Assembly: GCA_002482965.1 (NCBI GenBank)
Contig: DLGZ01000031.1
Coordinates: forward strand, 26,629 to 90,628
Reading direction: 5' to 3'
DNA length: 64,000 nt
From: Verrucomicrobiaceae bacterium UBA7681
GTDB taxonomy: Bacteria; Verrucomicrobiota; Verrucomicrobiia; Verrucomicrobiales; Verrucomicrobiaceae
Below, in pieces: positions 8,410 to 17,903 of the stretch. A model generated the notes under the pieces. It searched no databases. It saw only the letters and a list, made by a program, of their open reading frames with translations, and was not told the origin of the DNA. The translations under genes and the position numbers were made by a program. The number at the start of each line of letters is the position of its first letter. Positions within the stretch are counted from its first letter, which is position 1.

Positions 8410-11400
8410 ATGAAAAAAATTTGGAAGCATCCTGAGGAGCCGCAAAACGCCAAGCGCTACTGGCGCAGTGTCGCAGAATTGGACCGTCGTGAAGATTTCT
8501 TGAAGAATCTGGGCCGTGAATTCCCCGAGGGAGACACCCTGAACGAGGAAGAGCGTGAGAACAGCCGGCGTGAATTTTTGAAGATCATGGGTGCCAGCGT
8601 GGGCATGATGGGTCTGGCAAGCTGCCGCCGTCCGCTCATCAACATCCTGCCTTATACCCAGCACGTCGAATGGATGGTGCCCGGCAAGTCCCTGTTGTAC
8701 GCCACCACCATGCCGCAAAACGGCGGTGCTGTGCCTCTGGTGGTCACCACCCACGAAGGTCGTCCGACGCATCTTTCCGGCAACCCGCTGCACCCGCTGG
8801 GTGGTGGGCTTAGCAGTTTTGCACAGGCTTCCGTGCTGGATCTTTACGATCCTGAGCGCTCCCAGAAGCCGATGGGCGCTGGCAAGGAACTCTCCTGGGC
8901 CAAGGCGAACGAACTGCTCGCCGCAGCCATCGCTGAAGCGAAAAAGTCCTCAGGTGCCAGCCTTGGCATCGTGATGGGTGGCTCGACTTCTCCGACCTAT
9001 CAGCGTCTACTGGGTGAGGTGAAGGCAGCTTTTCCTCAGATCAAACTGTTCCAATACGAAGCCGTGGGTGGCGAAGGCCAGTCAGCAGCGAGCAAGGCAG
9101 TGCTGGGTGCTGATGTGAAGCAGTTCGTGAAGCTCGGCTCCGCGATGCGCATTCTCTCCCTGGACTGTGACTTCCTTGGGGTGGACCCAGTGGCAGGCGA
9201 GCCAATCTCTGCCTTCACCAAGCATCGTGCGAAGGACAAGGCGACGGTGGACATGAACCGCCTCTACGTCCTGGAAAATCGTTACACGCTGACCGGCGGC
9301 ATGGCCGATCACCGCAAGCCGCTCGCGGCAAGTCTCATCCCAGTGGCGGCAGCCCTGATCGCTGCCCAGCTCGGAGACGCCTCCGCCAAGGCGCTGGCCG
9401 ACACTGCGCCAGCCAGCCTCAAAGACTGGATCGCTCCTGCAGTGCGTGATTTGATCGACAACAAAGGCAAGGCCGTCGTGCTCGCTGGTACCCGCTACGG
9501 TGCAGAAGTGCATGCACTGGTCGCTTCGATCAACAACGCCCTAGGCGCTTACGGCTCGACCATCGACCTCCTGCAAGCACCTGCTGCTCCTGAGCTCGGC
9601 ACCTTCGCCGATCTGCAGACCGCCATCGGCGGTGGTCAGGTGAAAACACTCATTTCGCTGACTCCTGCCAGCCTCTACTACGATGCACCGGATGCTGCGG
9701 CACTGGCCAAGCTTGTGGCAGACAAAGGCGTGAAGCTCATTCACGTCGGCACGCAGACAAACGTCACCTCACGTCAGGCCGCGCTGCATATTCCAGCCGC
9801 TCATTATCTTGAAGTCTGGGGAGACGTACGTGCCGCTGATGGTACTTACTCGATCGTCCAGCCGATGATCGCACCGTTGTATGACGGTGCCAGCCGTGTG
9901 GAAATCCTCCTGGCGCTCCTCGACCGCAAAAAGCTCGGCCCGGCCGAAGCTGCTGCGCCTGCCGCCGCTGGTGCAGCCCCGGCCGCTCCTGCTGCCCCCG
10001 CCGAAGACGCTGCTTACACCGCCGTGCGCGACACTTTCGCCACCGTGGCTGGCAGCCTCGACGAAACGAAATGGAATTTCACCCTGCGTGACGGTTTCCT
10101 CAAAGGTTCCGCCTACGCCAAGGCCGCTGGTGCCCCGAATGTCGCCGCAGTTGCTGGCATCGTCGCGAAAGCCACGCCAGCCGTCGCTCCGACGGACGAT
10201 GCCCTCGAAGTCGTCCTCGTGCCTGACTCCAGCGTCTATGATGGCCGCTACGTCAACAACGCCTGGCTTCAAGAAGCGCCCGATCCAGTGACGAAACTCA
10301 CTTGGGAAAATGCGGCTTGGATTGGCTCCTTCACCTTCCGTCGTCTGGGTCTCAAAGAAGGCCAGCACGTCAAAATCACCGTCGGTGGCGCTGAAATCGA
10401 AATCCCCGCCATCGAAGCCCCCGGGCATGTCTCCAACTCCATCACCCTGCCTCTGGGCTACGGTCAGATTGGCGTCGGCATGGTCAGTGGCGACCGCGGT
10501 GTGAACGCCTATGCCCTGCGCAAGCAGCCCGGCACGTTCGTCCTGAGCGGTGCCAAGATCGAAGTGCTCTCCACCGTCGCTGAACTCGCCATCACGCAGT
10601 CGCAGAACACGATGGAAGGCCGCGCGGTGTACCGTGAAGGCACGCTCGACACCTTCAACAAGGACGTGGCCTTCGCGCAGAAGACCGGCATGGACGGCCA
10701 TATCCCGGAAAACATTTCTCTCTACAAAGGCCAGGTCGGTGTCAAATCCGAGACGAATCCAGACGGCTTCGACTACGAGAAGCAGCACCAGTGGGGCATG
10801 ACGATCGATCTCAGCAAGTGCCTGGGTTGCACGGCTTGCATCATCGCCTGCCAGAGCGAGAACAACATTCCAGTCGTCGGCAAAGATCAGGTGCGCAAAG
10901 GCCGCGTGATGCATTGGATCCGCATGGATCGCTACTTCGCCGTGTCCAAATGGGGCACGCACAAGAATGAAGACGGCTCTGTAGGTGTGGATCAGGAAAG
11001 CACCTTCGCCGAAGACAACGCGACTCCGGAGCAGCTTGAGAACGCCGAAATGGTGCAGCAGCCAGTCGCCTGCCAGCAGTGTGAATCCGCTCCGTGTGAA
11101 ACCGTCTGCCCGGTGAACGCCACCGTTCATACGCCCGATGGTCTCAACGCGATGGCCTACAACCGTTGCATCGGCACGCGCTACTGCGCAAACAACTGCC
11201 CTTACACCGCACGTCGATTCAACTGGTTCGACTACAACAAGCGCAATCCGCTGATCGACACCACCGTGCTCGGCATGAAGGTCGGCAATCTTTACGCCGG
11301 CCCTCTGGGTGAGAAGCGCGAGGACGAAAGCATCCGCCTTCAGCGCAACCCGAACGTCACCGTCCGTATGCGTGGTGTCATCGAGAAGTGCACCTACTGC

Positions 11401-11709
11401 GTGCAGCGCCTCGAATCCGCCAAAATCCTGCAGAAGCAGGTCCAGCGCGACTCCAAGGACTTCCGCGTCCCGACCGACACCGTGAAAACCGCCTGCCAGC
11501 AGTCCTGCTCGGCCGACGCCATCATCTTCGGAGATCTGGCCGATCCGAATTCCGCCGTCGTCAAATCGAAGGCATCCCCTCGCGACTATCAGGTGCTCAA
11601 ATACATCGGTACCCGCCCGCGCACGAGCTACCTCGCCCGCCTGCGCAATCCGAACACGGACATGCCCGGCGCAGACCAGATCGCCGTGTGGAGCAACAAC
11701 CAATTCTAA
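8410..11709 (+). CDS. actB: Alternative complex III subunit B, molybdopterin-like/iron-sulfur fusion
   Basis: Large periplasmic subunit (1099 residues) fusing a molybdopterin-oxidoreductase-like domain (about 75-770) to a four-cluster ferredoxin domain (about 795-1045). A twin-arginine motif SRREFLK sits at residues 52-58, displaced from the N-terminus as is usual for ActB. Cysteine motifs are CLGCTACIIAC (about 804), CQQCESAPCETVC (887), CIGTRYCANNC (919), CTYC (994) and CQQSC (1028). An Ala/Pro-rich linker lies near 514-537. Known ActB proteins lack the molybdenum cofactor, and nothing here shows that cofactor is bound. It lies between actA and actC with short gaps. Confidence 0.95.
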   Translation: MKKIWKHPEEPQNAKRYWRSVAELDRREDFLKNLGREFPEGDTLNEEERENSRREFLKIMGASVGMMGLASCRRPLINILPYTQHVEWMVPGKSLLYATTMPQNGGAVPLVVTTHEGRPTHLSGNPLHPLGGGLSSFAQASVLDLYDPERSQKPMGAGKELSWAKANELLAAAIAEAKKSSGASLGIVMGGSTSPTYQRLLGEVKAAFPQIKLFQYEAVGGEGQSAASKAVLGADVKQFVKLGSAMRILSLDCDFLGVDPVAGEPISAFTKHRAKDKATVDMNRLYVLENRYTLTGGMADHRKPLAASLIPVAAALIAAQLGDASAKALADTAPASLKDWIAPAVRDLIDNKGKAVVLAGTRYGAEVHALVASINNALGAYGSTIDLLQAPAAPELGTFADLQTAIGGGQVKTLISLTPASLYYDAPDAAALAKLVADKGVKLIHVGTQTNVTSRQAALHIPAAHYLEVWGDVRAADGTYSIVQPMIAPLYDGASRVEILLALLDRKKLGPAEAAAPAAAGAAPAAPAAPAEDAAYTAVRDTFATVAGSLDETKWNFTLRDGFLKGSAYAKAAGAPNVAAVAGIVAKATPAVAPTDDALEVVLVPDSSVYDGRYVNNAWLQEAPDPVTKLTWENAAWIGSFTFRRLGLKEGQHVKITVGGAEIEIPAIEAPGHVSNSITLPLGYGQIGVGMVSGDRGVNAYALRKQPGTFVLSGAKIEVLSTVAELAITQSQNTMEGRAVYREGTLDTFNKDVAFAQKTGMDGHIPENISLYKGQVGVKSETNPDGFDYEKQHQWGMTIDLSKCLGCTACIIACQSENNIPVVGKDQVRKGRVMHWIRMDRYFAVSKWGTHKNEDGSVGVDQESTFAEDNATPEQLENAEMVQQPVACQQCESAPCETVCPVNATVHTPDGLNAMAYNRCIGTRYCANNCPYTARRFNWFDYNKRNPLIDTTVLGMKVGNLYAGPLGEKREDESIRLQRNPNVTVRMRGVIEKCTYCVQRLESAKILQKQVQRDSKDFRVPTDTVKTACQQSCSADAIIFGDLADPNSAVVKSKASPRDYQVLKYIGTRPRTSYLARLRNPNTDMPGADQIAVWSNNQF

Positions 11710-11718
11710 ACCGGACAC

Positions 11719-13182
11719 ATGGACGCCTCCGCTACAGCAAATAACACACCGCGCATCCTCGACCGCGAGCCGTTGGTGTTGAACAACCGCTCCTATTCGT
11801 GGATCACAAACCGCATCTGCGGCATCGTGGAAAACAAGCAGCCCGCCCTCTGGTGGGTCCTGTTTGTCCCTTCCGTCTTGCTGACGGGACTGATGGTGTT
11901 CTGCTTTACCTACCTCATTTCCACCGGCGTCGGTGTCTGGGGTCAGAAGCAGCCGGTCGCCTGGGCCTGGGACATCACGAACTTCGTGTTCTGGATCGGT
12001 ATCGGCCACGCCGGCACCTTGATTTCCGCCATCTTGTTCCTCACGCGCCAGCGGTGGCGTACGTCGGTGAATCGCGCTGCGGAAGCCATGACAATCTTCG
12101 CCGTGATGTGCGCCGGTTTGTTCCCGGCCTTCCACGTCGGTCGTGTGTGGATGGTGTGGTTCCTCGCCCCAATCCCGAACGCCAACGCCATCTGGCAGAA
12201 CTTCAAGTCTCCCCTGCTCTGGGACGTGTTCGCTGTCTCGACCTACTTCTCCGTCTCCCTCGTATTCTGGTTCCTGGGCCTCGTTCCCGACCTTGCCACG
12301 CTGCGTGACCGCTGCCGTCCGGGCCTGAAAAAATTCCTCTACGGCCTGTTTGCCCTCGGCTGGCGCGGTGGCAACCGCCACTGGAGCCACTACGAGACCG
12401 CCTACCTCCTGCTGGCCGCTCTTTCGACGCCACTGGTGCTCTCCGTGCACTCCGTCGTGTCCTTCGACTTCGCCACTTCCGTCGTTCCCGGCTGGCACAC
12501 CACGATCTTCCCTCCCTACTTCGTCGCAGGTGCCATCTTCGGTGGTTTCGCGATGGTGCTGACCCTCATGCTTCCCGTTCGTCGCATCTACGGCCTCGAT
12601 GACCTCATCACAGCGAAGCACATCGACAACATGGCCAAGATCATCCTGCTCACGGGCACGATCGTTGGTTACGCCTACTGCATGGAGCTCTTCGTGGCCT
12701 ACTACAGCGCCAATCCGTATGAAGCCGCCGCCTTCACGCTGCGTGGTCTGACCGGTCCTTCGACTTGGGCCTACTACTGGATGTTCAGCTGCAACGTGTT
12801 TGCCCCGCAGCTCTTCTGGAGCCGCTGGTGCCGCCACAATATCTGGGTCGTCATGATCGTCTGCATGTTCGTGAACGCCGGCATGTGGTTCGAGCGCTAC
12901 GTCATCATCGCCACCACCTTGGAGCGCCACATGACACCGGGCTCCTGGGGCGTCTATCAGGCCACCTGGGTCGATAAGTACACCTTCCTCGGTACCTTCG
13001 GCTTCTTCATGATGCTCTTCCTGCTGTTCCTGCGTTTCCTGCCTGTCATCGCCATTGGTGAAGTCAAAGGTGTCTGCGCCCAGTCGAACCCGCACCAGGA
13101 CGACCATGCTGAGAAGGGCATCCAGGAGGAAGACCTCATGGACTACCCCGACCGTCATGTCGCCAAACCCGTTGCCGCCTAA
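11719..13182 (+). CDS. actC: Alternative complex III subunit C, NrfD-like membrane protein
   Basis: Integral membrane quinol-interacting subunit of ACIII, related to NrfD/PsrC. The 487-residue protein has about ten hydrophobic helices; family signatures include the start with [13 protein letters not shown] and the segment FEVGRVWM-like [16 protein letters not shown]. The C-terminus is a hydrophilic tail rich in Asp, Glu and His. It starts 9 bp after actB. In structures of ACIII, ActC forms the quinol site and proton path with its homologue ActF. Confidence 0.94.
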   Translation: MDASATANNTPRILDREPLVLNNRSYSWITNRICGIVENKQPALWWVLFVPSVLLTGLMVFCFTYLISTGVGVWGQKQPVAWAWDITNFVFWIGIGHAGTLISAILFLTRQRWRTSVNRAAEAMTIFAVMCAGLFPAFHVGRVWMVWFLAPIPNANAIWQNFKSPLLWDVFAVSTYFSVSLVFWFLGLVPDLATLRDRCRPGLKKFLYGLFALGWRGGNRHWSHYETAYLLLAALSTPLVLSVHSVVSFDFATSVVPGWHTTIFPPYFVAGAIFGGFAMVLTLMLPVRRIYGLDDLITAKHIDNMAKIILLTGTIVGYAYCMELFVAYYSANPYEAAAFTLRGLTGPSTWAYYWMFSCNVFAPQLFWSRWCRHNIWVVMIVCMFVNAGMWFERYVIIATTLERHMTPGSWGVYQATWVDKYTFLGTFGFFMMLFLLFLRFLPVIAIGEVKGVCAQSNPHQDDHAEKGIQEEDLMDYPDRHVAKPVAA

Positions 13183-13203
13183 CATTTTAACTGCACCCTG
13201 ACT

Positions 13204-13803
13204 GTGAGCACCACCCTCAAACGAGTCCACGGCTACCTCGCTGAATTTGACAGCGTGAAGGATCTCTATCATGCCGCCGAGCATGTGCGCGATGCTGGCT
13301 ACCAGCGCTGGGACGTCCACTCGCCCTTCCCGATTCACGGCATGGATGATGCGATGGGCAATCCACGCTCGAAGCTGCCCATGCTCGTCTTCTGCGGTGG
13401 CATCACCGGCACCACGATCGCTTTCACCCTGGAAACGATCACTCAGACCAATTTCTGGAGCAGCATCGGCCTCGGCTTCCTGCAAAAAATCGTTGAAACC
13501 TACCCGACCGTCGTGCAGGGCAAGCCCACCGACATCTGGACCCTTCCAGCGTTCTTCCCGGTGATGTTTGAGCTGACGATTCTGTTCAGCGCCTTCACCA
13601 CGTTGTTTGGCCTGCTCGCGCTCATCGGCCTGCCACGCTGGAATCACCCGCTGTTTGTTTCCAAAAACTTCGGCAAATTCTCTGACGACGGTTTCTTCGT
13701 CTGCATCGAAGCCCGTGACCCCAAATTCTCCCAGGAAGGCACCAAGAGCCTTCTCGAAAAAGCCGGCGGCAAGAACATCGAACTCGTGGAGGACGAAATC
13801 TAA
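13204..13803 (+). CDS. actD: Alternative complex III subunit D (DUF3341)
   Basis: Small membrane subunit of 199 residues with two central hydrophobic helices (about 60-85 and 115-145), characteristic of DUF3341/ActD. The start codon is GTG at 13204, chosen because it opens directly into the family N-terminus (MSTTLKRVHGYLAEFDS) and follows actC by 21 bp. ActD helps hold ActA and ActB onto the membrane subunits. Confidence 0.92.
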   Translation: MSTTLKRVHGYLAEFDSVKDLYHAAEHVRDAGYQRWDVHSPFPIHGMDDAMGNPRSKLPMLVFCGGITGTTIAFTLETITQTNFWSSIGLGFLQKIVETYPTVVQGKPTDIWTLPAFFPVMFELTILFSAFTTLFGLLALIGLPRWNHPLFVSKNFGKFSDDGFFVCIEARDPKFSQEGTKSLLEKAGGKNIELVEDEI

Positions 13804-13821
13804 GCCTCGCTTACCCGCACC

Positions 13822-14511
13822 ATGAAGTACTTCTTTCTCAGCTATCTCTTTGTTATCGCGATCGTCGTGAGCGCGTTTGGTTTCCGTGGCAGCAAATCTG
13901 AACTGTCGCCGCTCGAAATCATTCCTGACATGGATCAACAGGCCAAGGTGAAATACCAGGCCAGCAGCGAATTCTTTGCGGATGGCCGCGGCGCTCGCCT
14001 GCCAGTCAAAGGCACCCTGCCCATGGGTTTTGAAGTCCCCGCGCAACCAGCGTCGGCGACGGAGATTGCCAAGCCTGCCCGAGTCGCTTTCACCAGCGGT
14101 CTGGGTTACTATGACACCGGCAAAGTCGGCGACTTCTACGGCGACGGTCTGCCAGTCGAGATCACCAACGACAAGACCGTCTTCAACGCTGAATTCATCA
14201 AGCGCGGTGAGCAGCGCTACAACATTAACTGCGCCATCTGCCACGGCACCTCCGGCAACGGCAAGGGTGTGACTTCGAAATATGGCATTCTCACCGCCTT
14301 CAACTTTCAGCAGGCTGGCAATTTGGACCCTGCCAATGCCGCAGCCTACCGCGCGGATGGTGCCATCTTCGATGTCATCACTCATGGAAAAGGCCTGATG
14401 GGCGGCTACGGCGGCAACATCACTTTGCGCGACCGCTGGGCTATTGTGGCCTACATCCGCTCCCTGCAAATCGCCGCTAAAGAGTCTGGCGCCACCCTTC
14501 CCCTCCAGTAA
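13822..14511 (+). CDS. actE: Alternative complex III subunit E, monoheme cytochrome c
   Basis: Periplasmic c-type cytochrome with one heme site, CAICHG, near residue 136, and an uncleaved-looking N-terminal hydrophobic segment (MKYFFLSYLFVIAIVVSAF). The distal methionine is probably in the GKGLMGGYG segment. At 229 residues it matches ActE, the electron exit subunit of ACIII. It lies between actD and actF with gaps below 30 bp. Confidence 0.92.
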   Translation: MKYFFLSYLFVIAIVVSAFGFRGSKSELSPLEIIPDMDQQAKVKYQASSEFFADGRGARLPVKGTLPMGFEVPAQPASATEIAKPARVAFTSGLGYYDTGKVGDFYGDGLPVEITNDKTVFNAEFIKRGEQRYNINCAICHGTSGNGKGVTSKYGILTAFNFQQAGNLDPANAAAYRADGAIFDVITHGKGLMGGYGGNITLRDRWAIVAYIRSLQIAAKESGATLPLQ

Positions 14512-14535
14512 CGGCACGATCACGCGAATCCCGGC

Positions 14536-15864
14536 ATGAGTCACCACGTCACCTTCAAAGATCTGCCCCAGGGCGGAGAAAAATTCGAACCGGCCAAGGG
14601 CGGCAAGCTCATTGGCACGCTCGGCCTCTTCGGCCTGCTCGGTCTCGCAGCTTCGGCTTTCTTCTTCTTCAACAACACCGCCACCTTCGCCTACTCCTGG
14701 CTGTTTGCGGTCTTCTTCAGCTTCACCTTCGTGGCTGGCGGCTGCTTCTGGATCCTCCTCCACAGCGCCTCCAATTCGAGCTGGGGTGTTGCCGTGCGCC
14801 GCATTTGGGAAAACATGGCCAACATGGTTGTCCCGCTGGCCATCCTCGCCTCCCCTCTGCTGCTGCCAGCCGTGAACCGGCCTCTTTATGAGTGGATGCA
14901 GCACCACGACCACGCGAAGACTTTGGCGGAGCATCATCACACTTCGGTCAAGGAAGCGCTCCATCACCTCGTGGTTGAAGGAGATCCCGACCAGCATTTG
15001 GCAGCCAATCCACACCTGCACGTACTGGTGGCCAAGTTTGGGTACATGAACCTGAACGGTTGGTACATCCGCTTTGGACTTTACTTCCTCGTCCTCTGGT
15101 TCATCGCCCGCACTCTGCGCGGCAAATCCCTCAAGCAGGAGCAGGATGGCGAAATCAAGCACACGATCAAAGCGCGGCAGTTCTCCTGCATTGTCCTGCT
15201 CTTCTACGCCCTGACCGTCACCTTCGCTGCTTATGACTGGCTTGTGGGTCTCGACTACACCTGGTTCTCCACCATGTGGGGCGTTTACATCTTCGCGGGC
15301 TGCGCCTGGGCCTCGATGGCGGCGTCGATCCTGATCGTTATCTGGCTGCGCAGTCTGGGCTACCTCCAGAAGGTCGTCACCGACGAGCACTACCATCTCA
15401 TGGGCAAGCTGCTCTTCGCCTTCACGGTGTTCTGGGCCTACATCTCCTTCAGCCAGTATTTCCTGATCTGGTACGCCAACATTACGGAAGAAACCCGCTT
15501 CTATCTCACCCGTAACACCGAAGGCTGGCGCGATTTGTCCATCTTCATTCTCGTCGGGCATTTCGTCGTTCCCTTCCTCTTCCTGCTCTCGCAGCAGAAA
15601 AAGAAGAACACCACCTACATCACCATCGGCTGCCTCTGGATTCTGTTCATGCACATCGTGGACATGTACTGGAATGTCATCCCTGAGCGTGGCCCCTCTC
15701 TCGGCATCGGTGTCTGGGTCTCATATGCCTGGGTGCAGGACATCGCTGCGTTCTGCGCCGTGTTCGGTACCATGAGCTTCCTCTACCTGCGTGGTTTGGC
15801 CAAATACAGCCTGTATCCATGGCGTGATCCGCGCCTCCTTGAGTCCGTGAACGTCATCAACTGA
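14536..15864 (+). CDS. actF: Alternative complex III subunit F, NrfD-like membrane protein
   Basis: Second NrfD-type integral membrane subunit of ACIII, 442 residues with about ten helices. His-rich loop residues 115-165 (MQHHDHAKTLAEHHH) separate helices 3 and 4. The segment TFAAYDWLVGLDYTWFSTMWG and the later LIWYANITEETRFY are typical of ActF. It closes the actABCDEF set in the same order as in Rhodothermus marinus. Confidence 0.93.
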   Translation: MSHHVTFKDLPQGGEKFEPAKGGKLIGTLGLFGLLGLAASAFFFFNNTATFAYSWLFAVFFSFTFVAGGCFWILLHSASNSSWGVAVRRIWENMANMVVPLAILASPLLLPAVNRPLYEWMQHHDHAKTLAEHHHTSVKEALHHLVVEGDPDQHLAANPHLHVLVAKFGYMNLNGWYIRFGLYFLVLWFIARTLRGKSLKQEQDGEIKHTIKARQFSCIVLLFYALTVTFAAYDWLVGLDYTWFSTMWGVYIFAGCAWASMAASILIVIWLRSLGYLQKVVTDEHYHLMGKLLFAFTVFWAYISFSQYFLIWYANITEETRFYLTRNTEGWRDLSIFILVGHFVVPFLFLLSQQKKKNTTYITIGCLWILFMHIVDMYWNVIPERGPSLGIGVWVSYAWVQDIAAFCAVFGTMSFLYLRGLAKYSLYPWRDPRLLESVNVIN

Positions 15865-15878
15865 TTCCCCGTTTTTCC

Positions 15879-16412
15879 ATGTCGCAGCCCGATCCATCTA
15901 AAAAAGCCGGTGCCACCTTCGTGTGGGTGCTCGGAGCCTTCGCTGGCTTCGCCGTGCTCTTCGTCCTCATCCAGTCCCTCAGTGATTCAAAAGCGGGTTT
16001 TGACCCACGTGCGCAAGAGCGTAGTGACAACACCGCTGAGATCCTGAAGGCGCAGAATGAAAACATCGCCAAGCTCGGTCTGAACGACGACGCCAAGAAG
16101 AAGGCAGTCTTTGAAAAGACGATCGCCGAGCTCGGTGCAAAAAAAGCCGGAGTGAGCACTCAGGTTGTCCCCGGATCACCAACCCAGCTCAAACAGGCCG
16201 CTGCTTCAGTCCCAGCTCCAGCAGCTCCCGCTCCGGCAGCTCCTTCGGCTGCTGCCCCCGCATCACCCGCAACCGCTCCGGCTGCTCCGCTTTCTGCAAA
16301 GCCTGAGCCTCCGATTCCCACAACGTTTGCTCCTCCTGTTCCCGCAACGCCGGCACCTGCTGTTCCTACAGCTCCTGCACCCGCCCCTGCCGCACCCGCT
16401 TCGCCCAAGTAA
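15879..16412 (+). CDS. Single-helix membrane protein with Pro/Ala-rich tail, unknown role
   Basis: 177 residues. One transmembrane helix (about 13-33, TFVWVLGAFAGFAVLFVLIQ) is followed by a predicted helical segment (about 40-90, rich in Lys/Glu/Ala) and a low-complexity tail of Pro-Ala repeats from about residue 110 to the end. I do not recognise a named family. It sits between actF (14 bp) and the CcoN-like gene (3 bp), so it is surely co-transcribed. The tail could span the periplasm or contact the peptidoglycan, and it may link ACIII to the downstream module; this is inference only. Confidence 0.8.
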   Translation: MSQPDPSKKAGATFVWVLGAFAGFAVLFVLIQSLSDSKAGFDPRAQERSDNTAEILKAQNENIAKLGLNDDAKKKAVFEKTIAELGAKKAGVSTQVVPGSPTQLKQAAASVPAPAAPAPAAPSAAAPASPATAPAAPLSAKPEPPIPTTFAPPVPATPAPAVPTAPAPAPAAPASPK

Positions 16413-16415
16413 GTC

Positions 16416-17903
16416 ATGCAGACCACTCCCGCCACCCCTGACACAGACCTTCAGGCCGACAATCTTCGCCGCGCGGCGATCGACAAGTCGGTGAAAGGCC
16501 CTGTGCTCTTTCTCTTCACCAATGGAGCCTTCTGGCTCATGCTTTCCACGCTGCTCGGCGTTCTCGCCGCGATCAAGCTGGTGGAGCCTGAGTTTCTGGG
16601 AGACTGCCAGTACCTCACCTACGGCCGCCTGCAACCTGCTCACATCAATGCCCTCGTCTATGGCTGGGGCGTTCAGGCCGCACTTGGCGTGATGCTGTGG
16701 ATCATGGCTCGCCGCTCCGGTCAGGAATTGAAGGGTGGCAAGAGCCTCCTCATCACTGCTGGCGTGTTTTGGAACATCACCATCACCTTCGGCATTATCG
16801 CCGTTCTCATGGGCAAGAGCACCTCGATCGAGTGGCTGGAGATGCCCAAGTTTGTCTGGCCCGTGCTTCTGGTCTGCTTCCTCTGCTATGCCTGGCCCAT
16901 CGTCCGCATGTTTAGCCGCGCGTTCCGTCCGGAAGGCTTCATGGTCAGCACCTGGTACATCCTCGGTGCCTGCTTCTGGTTCCCGTGGATCTTCATCACC
17001 GCCAACGTCGCTCTGCATTGCCTGCCGGGCTTGGGTGCCATCGGGGCCGGCATTGACGCCTGGTACATCCACGCGGTGATTCTGCTGTTCTTCGTTCCCG
17101 TCGGTGTCGGCTCGGCTTATTACTTCATTCCAAAAATCACCGGTCAGCCCATTGCCTCGGCGCAGCTCGCCTCCGCCGGTTTCTGGAGCCTCGCCATCCT
17201 TGGCGGTTGGACGGGCATGCAGAAGTACATGGGCGGCCCGCTGCCAGCCTGGATGTCCTCGGTCGGAGCCTGTGCCGGTGTCTTGCTGCTCATTCCAGTG
17301 GGTCTTGTCGGTCTCAATCACCACCTCACCACCCTTGGCAAGCACCGCGCCGTGGCCGCCAGCCCCACCCTTCGCTTCATCTTCTTCGGAGCGCTGTTCT
17401 ATCCTGTTTCAGGCTTGGTTCTCGCCCTGAATTCTGCGTTCTGGACCGGTGCCAATCTGCAGTTCACCCAGTCTTGGTATGCGTTCCAGACAGTCAGCGT
17501 GTACGGCTTCTTCAGCATGTGCATCTTCGGTGCCATCTACTACATTGTGCCGCGTCTCTCCGGCTGTGAATGGCTCAGCGTCCGCCTGATCCGCAACCAC
17601 TTCTGGTTCTCGGTCTATGGCATCGGCACCATTGTCATCATGAGTCTTGTGGCCGGCTGGCAGCAGGGCGTGGATCTGAACGATCCCGACCATTGGGACC
17701 AGACCTTCATGAATCACGTCGTGAATTCCCGCCCCTACGTCGTCTCCCGTGCGGTGGCTTGGACGCTTATCAGCTTCTCCAACTTCATGTTCCTTCTTCA
17801 CCTCCTGCTCATGGTTGCAGGTCTGGGCCGCCGCAGTTCGGCACCGACCTTGCTTGAACACGACCACGACGATCACGCTCTTCCCACCGAAGCCCACGCA
17901 TGA
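16416..17903 (+). CDS. CcoN-like protein lacking canonical CuB and heme b3 ligands
   Basis: 495-residue polytopic protein that aligns throughout with cbb3 oxidase subunit I. The helix II heme-ligand region GRLQPAHINAL (His 76) is kept, as are WYIHAV (His 219) and YYFIPK (Tyr 235/236). However, the helix VII His-His pair that binds CuB (WAGPHH in true CcoN) is replaced by WTGMQK (265-270), and the helix X HxH that binds hemes b3 and b is replaced by AFQTVS (356-361). No other His pair occupies these helices. A working O2-reduction site is therefore unlikely. The stop overlaps the CcoO-like start by 4 bp. Comparison with CcoN is from memory of family sequences, not an alignment run. Confidence 0.85.
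   Translation: MQTTPATPDTDLQADNLRRAAIDKSVKGPVLFLFTNGAFWLMLSTLLGVLAAIKLVEPEFLGDCQYLTYGRLQPAHINALVYGWGVQAALGVMLWIMARRSGQELKGGKSLLITAGVFWNITITFGIIAVLMGKSTSIEWLEMPKFVWPVLLVCFLCYAWPIVRMFSRAFRPEGFMVSTWYILGACFWFPWIFITANVALHCLPGLGAIGAGIDAWYIHAVILLFFVPVGVGSAYYFIPKITGQPIASAQLASAGFWSLAILGGWTGMQKYMGGPLPAWMSSVGACAGVLLLIPVGLVGLNHHLTTLGKHRAVAASPTLRFIFFGALFYPVSGLVLALNSAFWTGANLQFTQSWYAFQTVSVYGFFSMCIFGAIYYIVPRLSGCEWLSVRLIRNHFWFSVYGIGTIVIMSLVAGWQQGVDLNDPDHWDQTFMNHVVNSRPYVVSRAVAWTLISFSNFMFLLHLLLMVAGLGRRSSAPTLLEHDHDDHALPTEAHA

Noticed and set aside
9769..15654. A 1961-codon open frame on the minus strand opposite actB to actF
   Set aside because: It runs antisense to well-supported ACIII genes. Its translation is low-complexity (rich in Glu, His, Val, Gly) with no domains, as expected from the complement of GC-rich codons with few TTA, CTA and TCA triplets.
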